Shown one piece after another: positions 25,355-36,000 of a DNA stretch of 64,000 nucleotides. This stretch comes from a bacterium (lineage in GTDB: Bacteria; CLD3; SB21), in NCBI GenBank assembly GCA_008933615.1, contig WBUR01000003.1:80340-144339 (forward strand), in the 5' to 3' direction. The notes beneath the pieces are model-generated. The model did no database searches, had not been told where the DNA came from, and saw only the letters and a list, made by a program, of their open reading frames with translations. A program made the translations under genes and the position numbers. Positions within the stretch are counted from its first letter, which is position 1, and every line of letters begins with the position of its first letter.

Positions 25355-26506
25355 ATGGGAAGTGCGATAAAATCCGACATTGAGAAAAACGCTCTTTCGG
25401 CAATTCTTCCGCTGGTTCTGATCGTCGACGACAACCATGATAATATCAACGTCATCGAAGAAATGCTGGAGCAGTATGGTTTTGAATATTATGCGGTTTC
25501 CGATCCTCTGACGATTCAGGACGTGCTGGAATACCGAAAACCCGATCTTATCCTGCTGGATCTTTACATGCCGCAGCAAAGCGGGCTGGAAACTTTAACG
25601 ATCATCAAAAACGATAACCGTTTTGAATCCATACCGGTGCTTATGCTGACCGCCGAAACGGATAAGCGGATGTTGTCGCGCTGCCTTGACACAGGAGCAA
25701 TGGATTATATCAATAAACCCGTCGATGCCGTTGAATTGCAGGCGCGCATTCGATCGGCTTTGAAGATTTCATCGCTCACGAAGGATTTGTCCGAGCGCAA
25801 TGATGAGTTGGACCGCAAGAACAAGGAAATTCAAAAATTTACCGCGACCATTGTTCATGATCTGAAGAATCCGCTTACCGTTATCATGGCTTCCATCGAC
25901 TTTGTGCGCAATACGTTGGTCGAAACAAAACAAACGTTACCCGTACAATTTGCCGATATGATCAAAGAAACAACCTTTTCGATGCGGGACTCCATCAATG
26001 AAATGCTTGACGTAAGCCGAATCCAACAAGGCGCTTTCAAATTGAACATGGTCAAGGCAAGCCCGGTTGATTATATCGAGAAATGTTTATTCCGGCTGCG
26101 TTTGTTGGGGAACAAAAAATCGATAACGATTGTTCATGAAAAAAGGGAAGTTCCGCACGTATATTATGACGAAAAATGTATCAATAGCATTATCATGAAC
26201 CTGGTCGGAAATTCTATAAAGTATTCAAATCCGAATTCAGAAATTCGATTGTCGTACGAAGTTCACGCGGACTATGTCCGGGTTTTGGTAAAGGATCAGG
26301 GACAGGGCATGACGGAAAAAGATCTGAGCCTTGTGTTTAAGGAATTTCAGCGGCTCAGCGCCCGGCCCACCGACGGAGAATCCTCTACAGGATTGGGGTT
26401 GGCGATTGTAAAAAGCGTTGCAGAAGCTATGGACGCTTCCGTTGGTGTCAGCTCGGAAGGCAGAGACAAAGGTTCGACATTTTGGTTTGGTTTAAGAAAA
26501 GATTAA
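25355..26506 (+). CDS. Receiver-histidine kinase hybrid (REC-HisKA-HATPase), soluble
   Basis: 383 residues with no membrane segment. Receiver domain 1-140 with Asp69 in LILLDLYMPQ, a short coiled coil, HisKA with His168 in TIVHDLKNPL, and an HATPase domain with NLVGNSIKYSN, KDQGQGM and STGLGLAI. An N-terminal receiver on a soluble kinase suits an intermediate in a phosphorelay: it could take phosphate from the preceding hybrid kinase and hand it to the OmpR-type regulator at the head of the operon. That order is inference. Follows the previous gene by three bases. Confidence 0.92.
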   Translation: MGSAIKSDIEKNALSAILPLVLIVDDNHDNINVIEEMLEQYGFEYYAVSDPLTIQDVLEYRKPDLILLDLYMPQQSGLETLTIIKNDNRFESIPVLMLTAETDKRMLSRCLDTGAMDYINKPVDAVELQARIRSALKISSLTKDLSERNDELDRKNKEIQKFTATIVHDLKNPLTVIMASIDFVRNTLVETKQTLPVQFADMIKETTFSMRDSINEMLDVSRIQQGAFKLNMVKASPVDYIEKCLFRLRLLGNKKSITIVHEKREVPHVYYDEKCINSIIMNLVGNSIKYSNPNSEIRLSYEVHADYVRVLVKDQGQGMTEKDLSLVFKEFQRLSARPTDGESSTGLGLAIVKSVAEAMDASVGVSSEGRDKGSTFWFGLRKD

Positions 26507-26559
26507 ATATTTAAGATTTTTATTTGACAGCATTTTTTTCATTTTTGAAAGCGTGCATT

Positions 26560-28167
26560 ATGAAACATTCTCTTTTTACGGTAGTCCTGATAATGTACAG
26601 CCAGTCTATCCTGGGGCAGGAGCGTTTATATCGGATCGAAACGCAAGATCACAAGATCGGATTTATTAATTCGGTCGGAAAAATCATTTATCAGCCTCAA
26701 TTTGATTTTTTATCCGATCGATCTTATCATGGCTACAGCTGGATTCACTCCGGAGGGAAAGCGGACGCAGGGTATATTAAAGGCGGAAAATGGGGATTGA
26801 TCAGGCTCGGTACGCCCGGTGATCGGATGATCGTTGATCCGGCATACGACTGGGTCGGCCATTTTTCGGAAGGTCTTGCGCCCGTGCTGATGAACGGCCA
26901 ATGGGGCTTTATTGATACGACGGGACGCATGCGTATCGTGCCGCAGTTTCCCGACAATGAAACTCCCGACTTTGAACCGGAACGAACAAAACAGTATCGC
27001 GATGACAAACCGGAAAATTGGTTTGTTGATAACAACTTTCCCGAATACGCAAAAGAACTCGGCCACAAATTCGGCCGGTCACTCCCGCCGTCTTATTATT
27101 TTGAATTTCGCAACGGGAAGGCGTGGATGAGAATGAAAAAAGGCGCGGTGATCATTGATACGGCCGGAACCGTTCACAGGAAATTTGAGATGGCGCCGCG
27201 TTTTGATGACGACCATTATTTTGACCCTCATGCCTGCGTCATTCGCGCCGGGAAGCAATTTGCCGCAATAAACCGGGCGGGAGATACGATCGTTCCCATG
27301 CAGGATAAGAAGATTCGTTCTGTGCAATTCGCGAGCGAGCGTATGAATTGGGTTGCGTTGGAAGGTGTACCGGAACCGGATATTTCCCAATGGGGATTGA
27401 TGAATACGAAAGGGCAATGGGTGATCGAACCGGCATTTGATCAGATCTGGGTCAGGCCTAATGATTTGACCTGGGTTCGAAAAGACAAATCATGGGGACT
27501 CATCCATACGACGGGGCAATTCCTGTTCGAACCGCAATTCGACCAGATCGAACATTTTTATGAATACGGTATGAAAGTTCAAAAGAATAAAAAATGGGGA
27601 TTGATCGATAATGTCGGAAAACAAATTCATGAATGCCGTTGGGACCAGTTGGGTTATCCTGATGACGGGATGGCGAAGATCGTGGAGAATAGTAAAATCG
27701 GTTTTATAGACCGCGACGGGAAGATAATGGTTAAACCGCAATTCCGCTATGCAGAATATCCGCACGATGGTTTTGTCTGGGTTGCCGGCGATTCCGGCTG
27801 GTGCGCGCTGGATCGAACAGGGAAGATGGCGGTACGGCCCGGCATGCAGTTCCAATTCGTTTACGGCTTTAATGAAGGGGTAGCGTGGTTCCGGTACAAC
27901 AACCGTTACGGACTGGTAGACACTACCGGTCGGCTCATTACTGCGCCGTCTTTTGATTTTCGCAATCCGTGTTCATTCAAAGACGGGCTTGGCTGGGTGC
28001 AAAAGGACGGACTATGGTCGCTGCTGAAAAAGAACGGCGAAACGGTTTTTCAAATTAAATGCAGCGGCGCAGGGGATTTTGACGGAGAACTGGCGCAGAT
28101 CTGGTTTGATGAAAAAAAATGGGGTTATGTGAATAAACTGGGAAAAGTGGTATGGAAAGGGGAGTAA
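26560..28167 (+). CDS. Secreted WG-repeat protein
   Basis: 535 residues with a signal peptide (MKHSLFTVVLIMYSQSILGQ) and about ten WG repeats of the form W/YGLIDxxGxxVxxPxFD, for example KWGLIRLG, QWGFIDTTGRMRIVPQF, SWGLIHTTGQFLFEPQFD, RYGLVDTTGRLITAPSFD. WG repeats form beta-propeller-like or solenoid modules of unknown binding role. ATG at 26560 gives a proper signal peptide; a TTG 12 codons earlier does not. Separated from the kinase operon by 53 bases. A fragment of a second WG gene is at 32544. Confidence 0.85.
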   Translation: MKHSLFTVVLIMYSQSILGQERLYRIETQDHKIGFINSVGKIIYQPQFDFLSDRSYHGYSWIHSGGKADAGYIKGGKWGLIRLGTPGDRMIVDPAYDWVGHFSEGLAPVLMNGQWGFIDTTGRMRIVPQFPDNETPDFEPERTKQYRDDKPENWFVDNNFPEYAKELGHKFGRSLPPSYYFEFRNGKAWMRMKKGAVIIDTAGTVHRKFEMAPRFDDDHYFDPHACVIRAGKQFAAINRAGDTIVPMQDKKIRSVQFASERMNWVALEGVPEPDISQWGLMNTKGQWVIEPAFDQIWVRPNDLTWVRKDKSWGLIHTTGQFLFEPQFDQIEHFYEYGMKVQKNKKWGLIDNVGKQIHECRWDQLGYPDDGMAKIVENSKIGFIDRDGKIMVKPQFRYAEYPHDGFVWVAGDSGWCALDRTGKMAVRPGMQFQFVYGFNEGVAWFRYNNRYGLVDTTGRLITAPSFDFRNPCSFKDGLGWVQKDGLWSLLKKNGETVFQIKCSGAGDFDGELAQIWFDEKKWGYVNKLGKVVWKGE

Positions 28168-28325
28168 ATCATGGCAAGTCTCGTGGCTTGCCAGGTCTTA
28201 ACCCGCCTTCTCATTTCACAGAAGTATCTGCGGCTTTGAACAGAGGTTATTTTTAAGCTGAACTGATATACGGTCACTGGGCAGTTCGCGATTTCCGCGC
28301 GATTCACTTTGTTAACAGAATCATT

Positions 28326-29750
28326 TCAAGGTAACAGAATTCGCCATATCTGAGCCACAAAGAAACAGGCCACAAGCCCCATAATCACCGGTAATAATGA
28401 CGCTATCGTTGTCCATTTAACGCTTCCCGTTTCCTTGTAAATTGTATAAATAGTTGTGCTGCAGGGATTATGAAGAAGGCTGAAAAGCATAAGATTGACC
28501 GCTGTAAGAAGCGTCCACCCGCCCGATGTTAAGATAGCGGCGGTTGCGGAGTCTGAATCCAATTCAAACATTACCCCTGCCCCTGCGCTAGCTTCTGTAT
28601 TGCCTGTTACGAGAACTGTCAGCATGAGTATCGTGGGAATGACAATTTCATTGGCCGGAATAGCGATGATATACGCCAGCAAAATAACACCGTTCAGGCC
28701 GATAAACAGCGCAAACGGATCAACCCAGCCCACAAAGTGCTGTGCCAGACTGGCGTTGTCCCAGCTGATGTTACCAACCAGCCAGATGACAATACCCGCG
28801 GGTATGGCAAAAACAACAGCGCGCCATAGAACAATAAGCGTTCTGTCAATTACGGAAGTGTAGAACGTCTTCCAAAAACGGGGCGGTCGGTACGGCGGAA
28901 GTTCAAGACTAAATGCGGAAGCTTTTCCCCGCAAAATCGTTTTCGAAAGTCCGAAGGAGACTACCAGACTGAGTCCGATGCCGAGCAGAGCAACAGCAAC
29001 AACGGCACCGGCGGATAGCAGCCCGGCGAGGTATGCAGGCGCCGCAGATCCGATGAAAATGGATGCGATCAGAATCTGAGTTGGCCAGCGGCCGTTGCAT
29101 AAAGAAAAGTTGTTGGTGATGATAGCAATCAAACGCTCCCTGGGGCTGTCAATAATACGGGTCGCAACGACTCCGGCCGCATTGCATCCAAATCCCATAC
29201 TCATTGAAAGCGCCTGTTTTCCGTGGGCGCCTGCTTTTCGGAAAAGACTATCCATGTTGAATGCGACTCGGGGCAAGTAACCGAAATCTTCAAGTAAGGT
29301 AAACAGCGGGAAGAATATGGCCATCGGCGGTAGCATTACGCTCACGACCCAGGCACCGGCAAGATAAGCTCCGTCGATCAAGACGCCCGACAACCACCAG
29401 GGCATGCCTATCGAAGCGGCCAATTCACGCAAAACCGGATGAGCGGAATCAATGAGCAGAGAGGCCAGCATTCCGGACGGGACATTGGCACCTTCTACGG
29501 TCAGCCAGAAAACCACAGCCAGAATCAGGAACATGAATGGAAATCCAAGCCAGCGGCTTGTAACCACTCTATCAATTGCCCTATCGAGATCAAACCTCGG
29601 CTTTTGGTCTGTGCGCGTTACGACCTTTGATGCAATTCTCTCGGCGTCGCCGTAGAGCGCCTCTATCAACGAGTCATGTACGACTTCTCCTGTTTTCCAG
29701 CGCAGTGATTCGGCTATTTGGAGAATATTCTCGTTTTGGTCAGTTTTCAC
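28326..29750 (-). CDS. feoB: FeoB permease half (Gate and membrane domains) of a split ferrous iron transporter
   Basis: 474 residues covering the membrane part of Feo[21 protein letters not shown] opening, the first Gate segment with [14 protein letters not shown] and [11 protein letters not shown] (conserved Cys/Gly motif), and the second Gate region with several further helices. The GTP-binding domain is absent because it is encoded separately upstream. Start is GTG (29750-29748) with GGAGG before it, overlapping the stop of the G-domain gene by four bases (GTGA). Together the two form one Fe(II) transporter in the inner membrane. Split FeoB is known in some lineages but uncommon. Confidence 0.9.
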   Translation of the reverse strand: MKTDQNENILQIAESLRWKTGEVVHDSLIEALYGDAERIASKVVTRTDQKPRFDLDRAIDRVVTSRWLGFPFMFLILAVVFWLTVEGANVPSGMLASLLIDSAHPVLRELAASIGMPWWLSGVLIDGAYLAGAWVVSVMLPPMAIFFPLFTLLEDFGYLPRVAFNMDSLFRKAGAHGKQALSMSMGFGCNAAGVVATRIIDSPRERLIAIITNNFSLCNGRWPTQILIASIFIGSAAPAYLAGLLSAGAVVAVALLGIGLSLVVSFGLSKTILRGKASAFSLELPPYRPPRFWKTFYTSVIDRTLIVLWRAVVFAIPAGIVIWLVGNISWDNASLAQHFVGWVDPFALFIGLNGVILLAYIIAIPANEIVIPTILMLTVLVTGNTEASAGAGVMFELDSDSATAAILTSGGWTLLTAVNLMLFSLLHNPCSTTIYTIYKETGSVKWTTIASLLPVIMGLVACFFVAQIWRILLP

Positions 29751-30562
29751 AAGGCCTCCGCGAGGTTTGTGGAAACGGCGTCAGCGGTCGTTTCCAGAGT
29801 ACCCAACTCTCCGCTCCTGACGGCGTCAATGATCTTCTGGTCTCCCTCCAATAGTCTCAGCGCGACCCAGCGGGCATTCGGCAGCGACGGAAAGCTTCTT
29901 TGAATCTGTCCTGTCAGATCGGCGACGGCCTGATCGATTTTCCTGGGAATCTGCCGAACCCGGTACGGTTTGCAAACGAACGATCCGGTTGCAACTTCGA
30001 AAATATATTTCAACAGGTTCTGAATACCCTGACCCTGTCGAGCCGCCGCGGGTATCACCGGTACACCGAGTTCCTTCGCCAGCGACCGATCGTCAATTTC
30101 GAGCCGGTTCCGTTTCGCCTCATCTATCAGGTTGAGACAAACAATGGCCCGGTCTGTGATCTCGAGGATTTGCAGAACCAGGTTCAGGTTCCTTTCCAAT
30201 CTTGTTGCATCAACAACAACGACAGTTACATCGGGCCGTCCGAAGAGAATAAAATCGCGGGCAACCTCTTCGTCGGTGCTGGTCGACAACAGCGAGTAGG
30301 TGCCGGGAAGATCAACCAATTTGAATTGTTTGTCATTGTATGAAAATCCGCCTTCCGCGCGCGTTACGGTTTTGCCGGGCCAATTCCCGGTGTGCTGACG
30401 TAGTCCGGTTAGCGCATTGAATACGGTGCTTTTGCCGGTATTCGGATTTCCGGCCAGAGCAACGACGTAGTCAAAATTTTCCATTGACACGCCCAATTTT
30501 TTTAAATTGCCAATATGGTGCGCCGGACAATCGGCACAGGCGTTCTTAGTTGTATCGTTCAT
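29747..30562 (-). CDS. feoB: FeoB GTPase half (G domain) of a split ferrous iron transporter
   Basis: 271 residues. Contains the FeoB GTPase motifs: P-loop GNPNTGKS at 38-45, the G2/switch region [10 protein letters not shown] at 57-66, G3 DLPGTYS at 84-90, G4 NLID at 144-147, followed by the helical GDI-like domain to the end (LEGDQKII). An extra N-terminal Cys-containing stretch ([10 protein letters not shown]) precedes the G domain and may bind iron or zinc. Its start lies inside the last 17 bases of the DtxR-FeoA gene and its stop overlaps the permease GTG, so translation of all is coupled. Confidence 0.92.
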   Translation of the reverse strand: MNDTTKNACADCPAHHIGNLKKLGVSMENFDYVVALAGNPNTGKSTVFNALTGLRQHTGNWPGKTVTRAEGGFSYNDKQFKLVDLPGTYSLLSTSTDEEVARDFILFGRPDVTVVVVDATRLERNLNLVLQILEITDRAIVCLNLIDEAKRNRLEIDDRSLAKELGVPVIPAAARQGQGIQNLLKYIFEVATGSFVCKPYRVRQIPRKIDQAVADLTGQIQRSFPSLPNARWVALRLLEGDQKIIDAVRSGELGTLETTADAVSTNLAEAL

Positions 30563-31589
30563 TTATAACATCCTTTTCTTTGATAAAAATTTGCTTGCTT
30601 TGGGTCTCTCGCAAAGCAACAAGCGCCCCCCGGATACGGTATCCGACCGGGTCGCCTCCGGCGCCGCGTATTTCAGCGCTAATGGACGAGCCCGGCACAA
30701 TTCCAAGATCCAGCAATCGTCTTCTTTGAATTCCGCGGCAAGCCCTGGAAACACCGGCAACTACAGCCTCCTCACCGTCGGCAAGAGTGTTGAGCGTTCT
30801 GAAAGAAGTCTGTGCTTCTTCATTGCGCTCAATCTTTCGTACGGTCAAATGCGTTGCCAGCAACGGAGCCAGTACGCATTCCTCGCCATCCGCCTCGAAC
30901 CGGATTCTGACCTGCTCGATTTCAATCATTCTGATTTGTTGTCCAATGTGCAGACGCTGAGCGACAAGCTGCGCATAGGCTGCCTTCGGCTCATCTTCTA
31001 TGTGAACGATTTCGGCAATTTCGCCAGGCTTCAATGATGACAGAGGTATACCGTCCAGCGGTTTTATTTCACCGGTTGAGTTGGGTATTGGATCACCGTG
31101 CGGGTCAATTATTGGATTGCCCATCCGCGCGGCCAATTCATTAGCCTGTGCGGCCGTCATCCGGTGTTCGATATTTTCTGCCTCCTGGTGCCAGTCGGTC
31201 TCTTCCAGGCCGGTTTCATCGGCCAGATAACGCTCCCACAGACGATGAATACGGATTACCCTAAGCGCATAAGCCCTTCCGTTTGGCGTCAATGCCAGTC
31301 CCGACGGCTCTTTCGAAGAAACCAATCCCATCGATTCTAATTTTTCGATCACATCCGTCGACTGACCCCCATCTACACCCAAGGCTCCGGAAACTGAATG
31401 TACGGTACATGAGATTCCCGTGTACTCGCAGTCATACAAATGTTTAAGCGCATCTTCCAAAAAGGCGCGGGCAGTCCCAATTCGAATTTGCCGCCATTTT
31501 GCAAGCAGGCCCCTTTGCGGCCAGAACATCATACCCGCAATCAAGACCGCTACGACACCGATAGCGAGAGCTATTTCCGGAGCTGACAT
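30546..31589 (-). CDS. DtxR-type regulator fused to FeoA-like domains, with N-terminal membrane helix
   Basis: 347 residues. Order: one hydrophobic helix (about 5-24), a DtxR/MntR-like winged helix and dimerisation region (about 40-160, with [23 protein letters not shown]), then the IDPHGDPIP linker common in these proteins, an SH3-like/FeoA-like domain (about 175-255), and a clear FeoA domain (about 268-335, [15 protein letters not shown]). It lacks a separate FeoA gene in the operon, so this protein probably supplies FeoA function to FeoB. The membrane helix makes a classical DNA-binding role doubtful; it could tether FeoA to the transporter. Two bases after the DtxR gene. Confidence 0.85.
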   Translation of the reverse strand: MSAPEIALAIGVVAVLIAGMMFWPQRGLLAKWRQIRIGTARAFLEDALKHLYDCEYTGISCTVHSVSGALGVDGGQSTDVIEKLESMGLVSSKEPSGLALTPNGRAYALRVIRIHRLWERYLADETGLEETDWHQEAENIEHRMTAAQANELAARMGNPIIDPHGDPIPNSTGEIKPLDGIPLSSLKPGEIAEIVHIEDEPKAAYAQLVAQRLHIGQQIRMIEIEQVRIRFEADGEECVLAPLLATHLTVRKIERNEEAQTSFRTLNTLADGEEAVVAGVSRACRGIQRRRLLDLGIVPGSSISAEIRGAGGDPVGYRIRGALVALRETQSKQIFIKEKDVINERYN

Positions 31590-31591
31590 TT

Positions 31592-32263
31592 TTATTCTGC
31601 TTTCTTCACATAGATGTTTTGAGCAACTTCCCGGCTCATGAAATGAACTTTCTTACCGCATTTCAACTGCAAAGAGCCGTCAAATGATTCCTTGGATAGA
31701 ACGGTGCCCTTGCAGTTCAATTTCAATCCTGTTCGATCCATGAGTTGAAGCAGCGGTTTCGAGTCCCGGACCTTTACCACGATCGCTCGATCGCCGACGG
31801 ATACGTCCGAAAGCCTCAGCAGATCGAGTTTTTCGACAGTTCCGTCTTTTGTTGGAATCGGTTCGCCGTGCGGATCGTACTGTGGAAATCCCAACAGTGT
31901 ATCAAGCCGATCTTCAAACTCATCGGAAATTACATGCTCTAGCCTTTCAGCTTCATCGTGAACCAGTTCCCACGGAAAGTTCATAACTTTCATGAGAAAA
32001 ACCTCCAGCAGACGATGCCGACGAATGATCTTGAGAGCAACCCGTTCACCTTTTTTTGTCAATCGAACGCCGTAGTACGGCGTGTAATTGATGTATTCAC
32101 TGTCGTACAGGCGTTTTATCATGTCGGTGACCGACGGCGATGAAATTTTCAGCTCTTCCGCAATGGCTGAAGTTGTGACGGAATCATGTTCATCGCCAAG
32201 CCCATAAATCGTCTTTAGATAATCTTCGGTTGACTTTGAGTGTAATTTAAATTCATTAATCAT
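31592..32263 (-). CDS. DtxR/MntR-family metal-dependent repressor
   Basis: 223 residues: winged helix (about 10-70, SVTDMIKRLYDSEYINY), metal-binding dimerisation domain (about 71-140, with RRHRLLEVFLMKVMNFPWELVHDEAERLEH in pieces containing the His/Glu ligands), the YDPHGEPIP linker and a C-terminal SH3/FeoA-like domain. When bound to Fe(II) or Mn(II) it represses metal uptake genes. It heads the Feo operon, so it most likely controls it; a TTAGGTATGTCTAA half-palindrome upstream is the candidate operator. Confidence 0.9.
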   Translation of the reverse strand: MINEFKLHSKSTEDYLKTIYGLGDEHDSVTTSAIAEELKISSPSVTDMIKRLYDSEYINYTPYYGVRLTKKGERVALKIIRRHRLLEVFLMKVMNFPWELVHDEAERLEHVISDEFEDRLDTLLGFPQYDPHGEPIPTKDGTVEKLDLLRLSDVSVGDRAIVVKVRDSKPLLQLMDRTGLKLNCKGTVLSKESFDGSLQLKCGKKVHFMSREVAQNIYVKKAE

Positions 32264-32280
32264 ATAATATAAATTTAAAA

Positions 32281-32294
32281 TTAGGTATGTCTAA
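32281..32294. promoter_or_regulatory. Candidate DtxR-type operator upstream of the Feo operon
   Basis: TTAGGTATGTCTAA is an imperfect palindrome (10 of 14 positions symmetric, TTAG...CTAA ends exact), reminiscent of DtxR/IdeR sites with TTAGG/CCTAA arms. It lies 18 bases before the repressor start within AT-rich sequence. Assignment rests on position and resemblance only. Confidence 0.35.
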
Positions 32295-32398
32295 AATAAT
32301 ATAAACACAAACGAAAGTCAAGAAATAGTTCTATTTCTTAAAATGTTGTTTTAAAGCAGAACTGTCCGGTCTCTCAATAGCTGTCGGCGATGGCGCTT

Positions 32399-32543
32399 CT
32401 ACCTTTCTACGTATTTAAAACATCCTTCCACATGATCGTCCACCATACCGGTAGCCTGCATGTGCGCATAGATGATCGTGGAGCCGACAAATTTAAATCC
32501 GCGCGCTTTCAGGTCTTTGGACAGCGCGTCCGATTCTGGAGTA
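32399..32543 (-). pseudogene. 3' fragment of a second DNA-3-methyladenine glycosylase I gene
   Basis: Encodes, in an uninterrupted frame, the last 47 or so residues of Tag (PESDALSKDLKARGFKFVG through QATGMVDDHVEGC and a stop), almost identical to the C-terminus of the intact gene at 44299-44877; most nucleotide differences are silent. The rest of the gene is missing: at about 32543 the sequence passes directly into a WG-repeat fragment on the other strand. It keeps the C-terminal zinc-ligand region but cannot make an enzyme. Confidence 0.85.
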
Positions 32544-32900
32544 ATAGCGAGGACTATGCGTGGTTCAAGGAAGACGATAAATTTGGACTGGTGGATCGGA
32601 CAGGATTGATAGTTTTTCCTGCAGTCATTGATTCCATAGGTTTTTTAAGCGATTTAAAAAAATTTGTTATGGGTAGATTACGGCAAGGGGTACGGTTTAA
32701 TAAATTCGGACGGCCGAATCCTAATCGGACCGCGCTTTGATAATGTCGTTCCCTATGAAGACTATTCATATGTTGGAAAGCCTGTTATCTTTAATGGAGC
32801 GCTTGTGGGCGGACGAGTGGGGAAAGTTGACTCCACGGGGAAAATAGTAGTTGACCCGGCTACGAATTCCATCCGATTTTCACCGGTCAAATTCAATTGA
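32544..32900 (+). pseudogene. Fragment of a WG-repeat protein gene, frameshifted
   Basis: Reads SEDYAWFKEDDKFGLVDRTG and VFPAVIDS in one frame, then after about 32660 the repeat continues in another frame: LWVDYGKGYGLINSDGRIL, GPRFDNVVPYEDYSYVG, KVDSTGKIVVDPAT, to a stop at 32900. No start or signal peptide remains because the 5' end is replaced by the tag fragment. Related in type to the intact WG gene at 26560. Confidence 0.75.
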
Positions 32901-33042
32901 AAGTGAAAAATAATGCGGGTATGAGTATAAATGGTGACGACTTCCGGCCGTTGACGGTTCTGTGTTTATCCGGTTGCGTTATGAACTATCGGCAATGGAA
33001 GAATGAGTTTTCTATTATTCATTAACCATTGCTCATTATTCA

Positions 33043-36000
33043 TTATTTGACGAGCAGCATTTTCTTCACCTTTGATATTTTTCCGGATTCCATCCTGTAA
33101 ATGTACATCCCGCTGGCGGCTTCTCTGCCGAAACGGTCTTTCCCGTTCCATTTGGTCTCATAATTTTTCCCGGTCTCGTAGTATGTGTCAACGAGCGTAG
33201 TAACTTCTTGTCCGAGCATGTTATAAACTTTGATCTTTACATTTCCAGACTGTGCTACGTCAAACCGTATCGTGGTTTCTGGATTGAATGGGTTCGGATA
33301 ATTTTGTTGTAATACAAACGCTCGCGGGAGTTCCGACTCCATCTGCTGAACTTTCTCCGCGACCCATTCCGAATTTCCTGCAAATACTCTGAATTGCGCC
33401 GGACGACCGTTATGGAATTCATAACCCGACGCAATGTTAAGCGCATCGATCTTTTTATTGTGGGTGATATCGTAGAGGATCAGGCTGAATTCTTGCGGAA
33501 GTTGATCGATCTTCCATTGTAAAACGGTTTTTTCATCTTTGGTAGAATTCTCCACGGCCATATTCCATACATGTCCATTGCCGGAGCTGCGAATGTCATA
33601 GGCCAGTGTTTTCTCCGGCGCCGATGAAGTGAAATAAATATTCACGCCTTCTCCGACCGATATCGGATCTCTTTCATCGAGATCGTCGAATGCATCCGTC
33701 GATGCATCCGATACACCGATGACATTGTAATTATCTCTGTATTCGCCCGCTGCGGCTTTGAAACGTACCGACCAGGACATTTCATCTGCGAAGGCCTTAC
33801 CGGCAGCAGGCGTCCATGACAAGACATTACCGAGAACAATATCGCCGGCTGTTTTATTATAGATCATATAACCGGCGTACGGTTTGAGCTGCGTCGACTC
33901 TTCCCATCCGCTCTTTCCGCTCCGCAGCCAGATGCGGCCAATCTGCGCATTATCGCGCGCCGAGATGTTTGCGGTGAAACTGTACGCCCACGGAACGAGA
34001 TTCCATCCGGGCTCTAATACCCACTCATTGAAAATATTCGTGCTGATCGCGGAGGGACCGGTCACGCTGGAGAAAAGGTCCTCGTTAGCGCCGCTGCGGT
34101 GGTAAAAATAATAAGCGTTACCGGAACCCAGCGCCGTGACATCCGAAAAGGATTGCGACGTAGCGTCAAAACTCATCGCACGCCAATTGGACGGACCGCC
34201 GTCCTTAAATTCCTGCGGCCCGAAGTAATCGGTCAAACTCAAATTGCCGTTAAGAGACAGAGCAATGGTAGCGTATGCGTCCGACTGCAAACCGTTAGGA
34301 TATGCGCTTTCATTTTTTATTGTTGCTAGATCGCTGATCTGTACGGCGATGGACTGTCGGCCGCTAATTGACGGGTAATAGGATATTCCGCCGGAATTCT
34401 GCGCGCGGATGCGGTACCACAAACCGTCTTGCGTGACACTTGCTCCAAAAATTGTTGCCACGAAAGCGGATCCGTTGAACGACATCGTAATCGAATCTCC
34501 GGGATTTTGATGAGGCTTGCCGTAAAATAGTTTCACTGTCGGACTGCTTCCTGTTACCGGCACCGTAATGACAACGTTAGTTCCCGGAGCCGGATTGGCA
34601 TTGGACACCTGTATGGAACCCACTGTGATCGACGGCGGTGTGACGATGACCGTAAGATTGAATGGCCGTGAATACAAGGTCAGCTCCGTTGCAACGGTAT
34701 TGGTAATATGGCAGATATATTGTCCGTCATCGGATGCCTGCGCCGATGCGATCGGATAGGATGAATTCGTTGCGCCGTTGATCAGCGTGCCGTCCTTGTA
34801 CCATTGATATTGATTGTTGCTTCCGCCGACGGAAACATTGAATGACAATGAGGCATTCAGATTGACTGAAGTGTCTTTTTGAACTCCTACACTGTCTTGC
34901 GGGGAATAATTAAATGTCTGTGAAGGGGCGCCGATATTGGGTTCGATATCTTCAAATGTTAATTTGTTGGAGGTGACGTAAACGGAATTCAGGGCGCCGA
35001 TCGGATTTAGATCTGGAAGATCCGTCAATAGATTGGAACTGAGATTCAGAATTTGCAATCCGTTGATGTTTTGTATCGTGGACGGCAACGCGCCGGAAAA
35101 TTGATTGGTGCCCAATCCCAGGTTTGTAAGACTCGACAAATCACCGATCCACGAAGGAATGGCGCCACTCAATTGATTGGATCCCAGATCAAGAAAATCA
35201 ACGTTCGGGAGATTGGCGGATCCCGGTAACCCTCCGTTCAAAGAGTTGCGACTGAGGTCAAGTGTTTGCAGACCGCTCATTGAAAAGATCTCGGCCGGAA
35301 TGGTGCCGCTTAGCTGATTATTATTGAGCTGCAATTCCTGCAAGGAGGTCAAATTCCCTAATGATGGCGGGATACTGCCTGAAATCTGGTTGCCTGCCAA
35401 CATCAAAGCGCCTCCCATTGCGATAAGATTACCCAGCGAACTTGGTAATATCCCGGAAATGAAATTTCCGGCCGCCTGCAAAATATCCAATTCAGTAAGA
35501 TTTCCGATGGATGGCGGCAGTCTTCCCACAAGATTGTTCGCCGTCAGAACCAAATGATCTACGCGGTCGTCGTTAATAGAAACCCCATACCACGTATCGA
35601 GCGAATTTCCCGTTTTCCAATTCGTCTTATTCGTCCAATTATTTCCGCCGAGACTGTCGTAGAGATCAACGAGCGTAAGCGAATCGTTCATACGTAAAGA
35701 AAAATACACGTTTGCCGCGGCGGGAGAACTTTCGTTTAGCACATTATCCAATGCCGTTACGCGGAAGTAATACGTTCCGTTCGGCGTCAAAGGCCCGATC
35801 AGCGATGTGGTGTCCGATACGGTAACGTTGCTGTCAACCTGATTGAATACGGTCCCGTTCGTCCCAGAATAAATGCGATAACGCAGGAAATCGGAATCGG
35901 TACTGCGCCGCCATTTCAAAAATACTCTGTAATTAATGAGCGGCGTTAACGTGAGATCTGTCGGAACGCCCGGCGGGAAATCCTGGAAACGGTATGCGCC

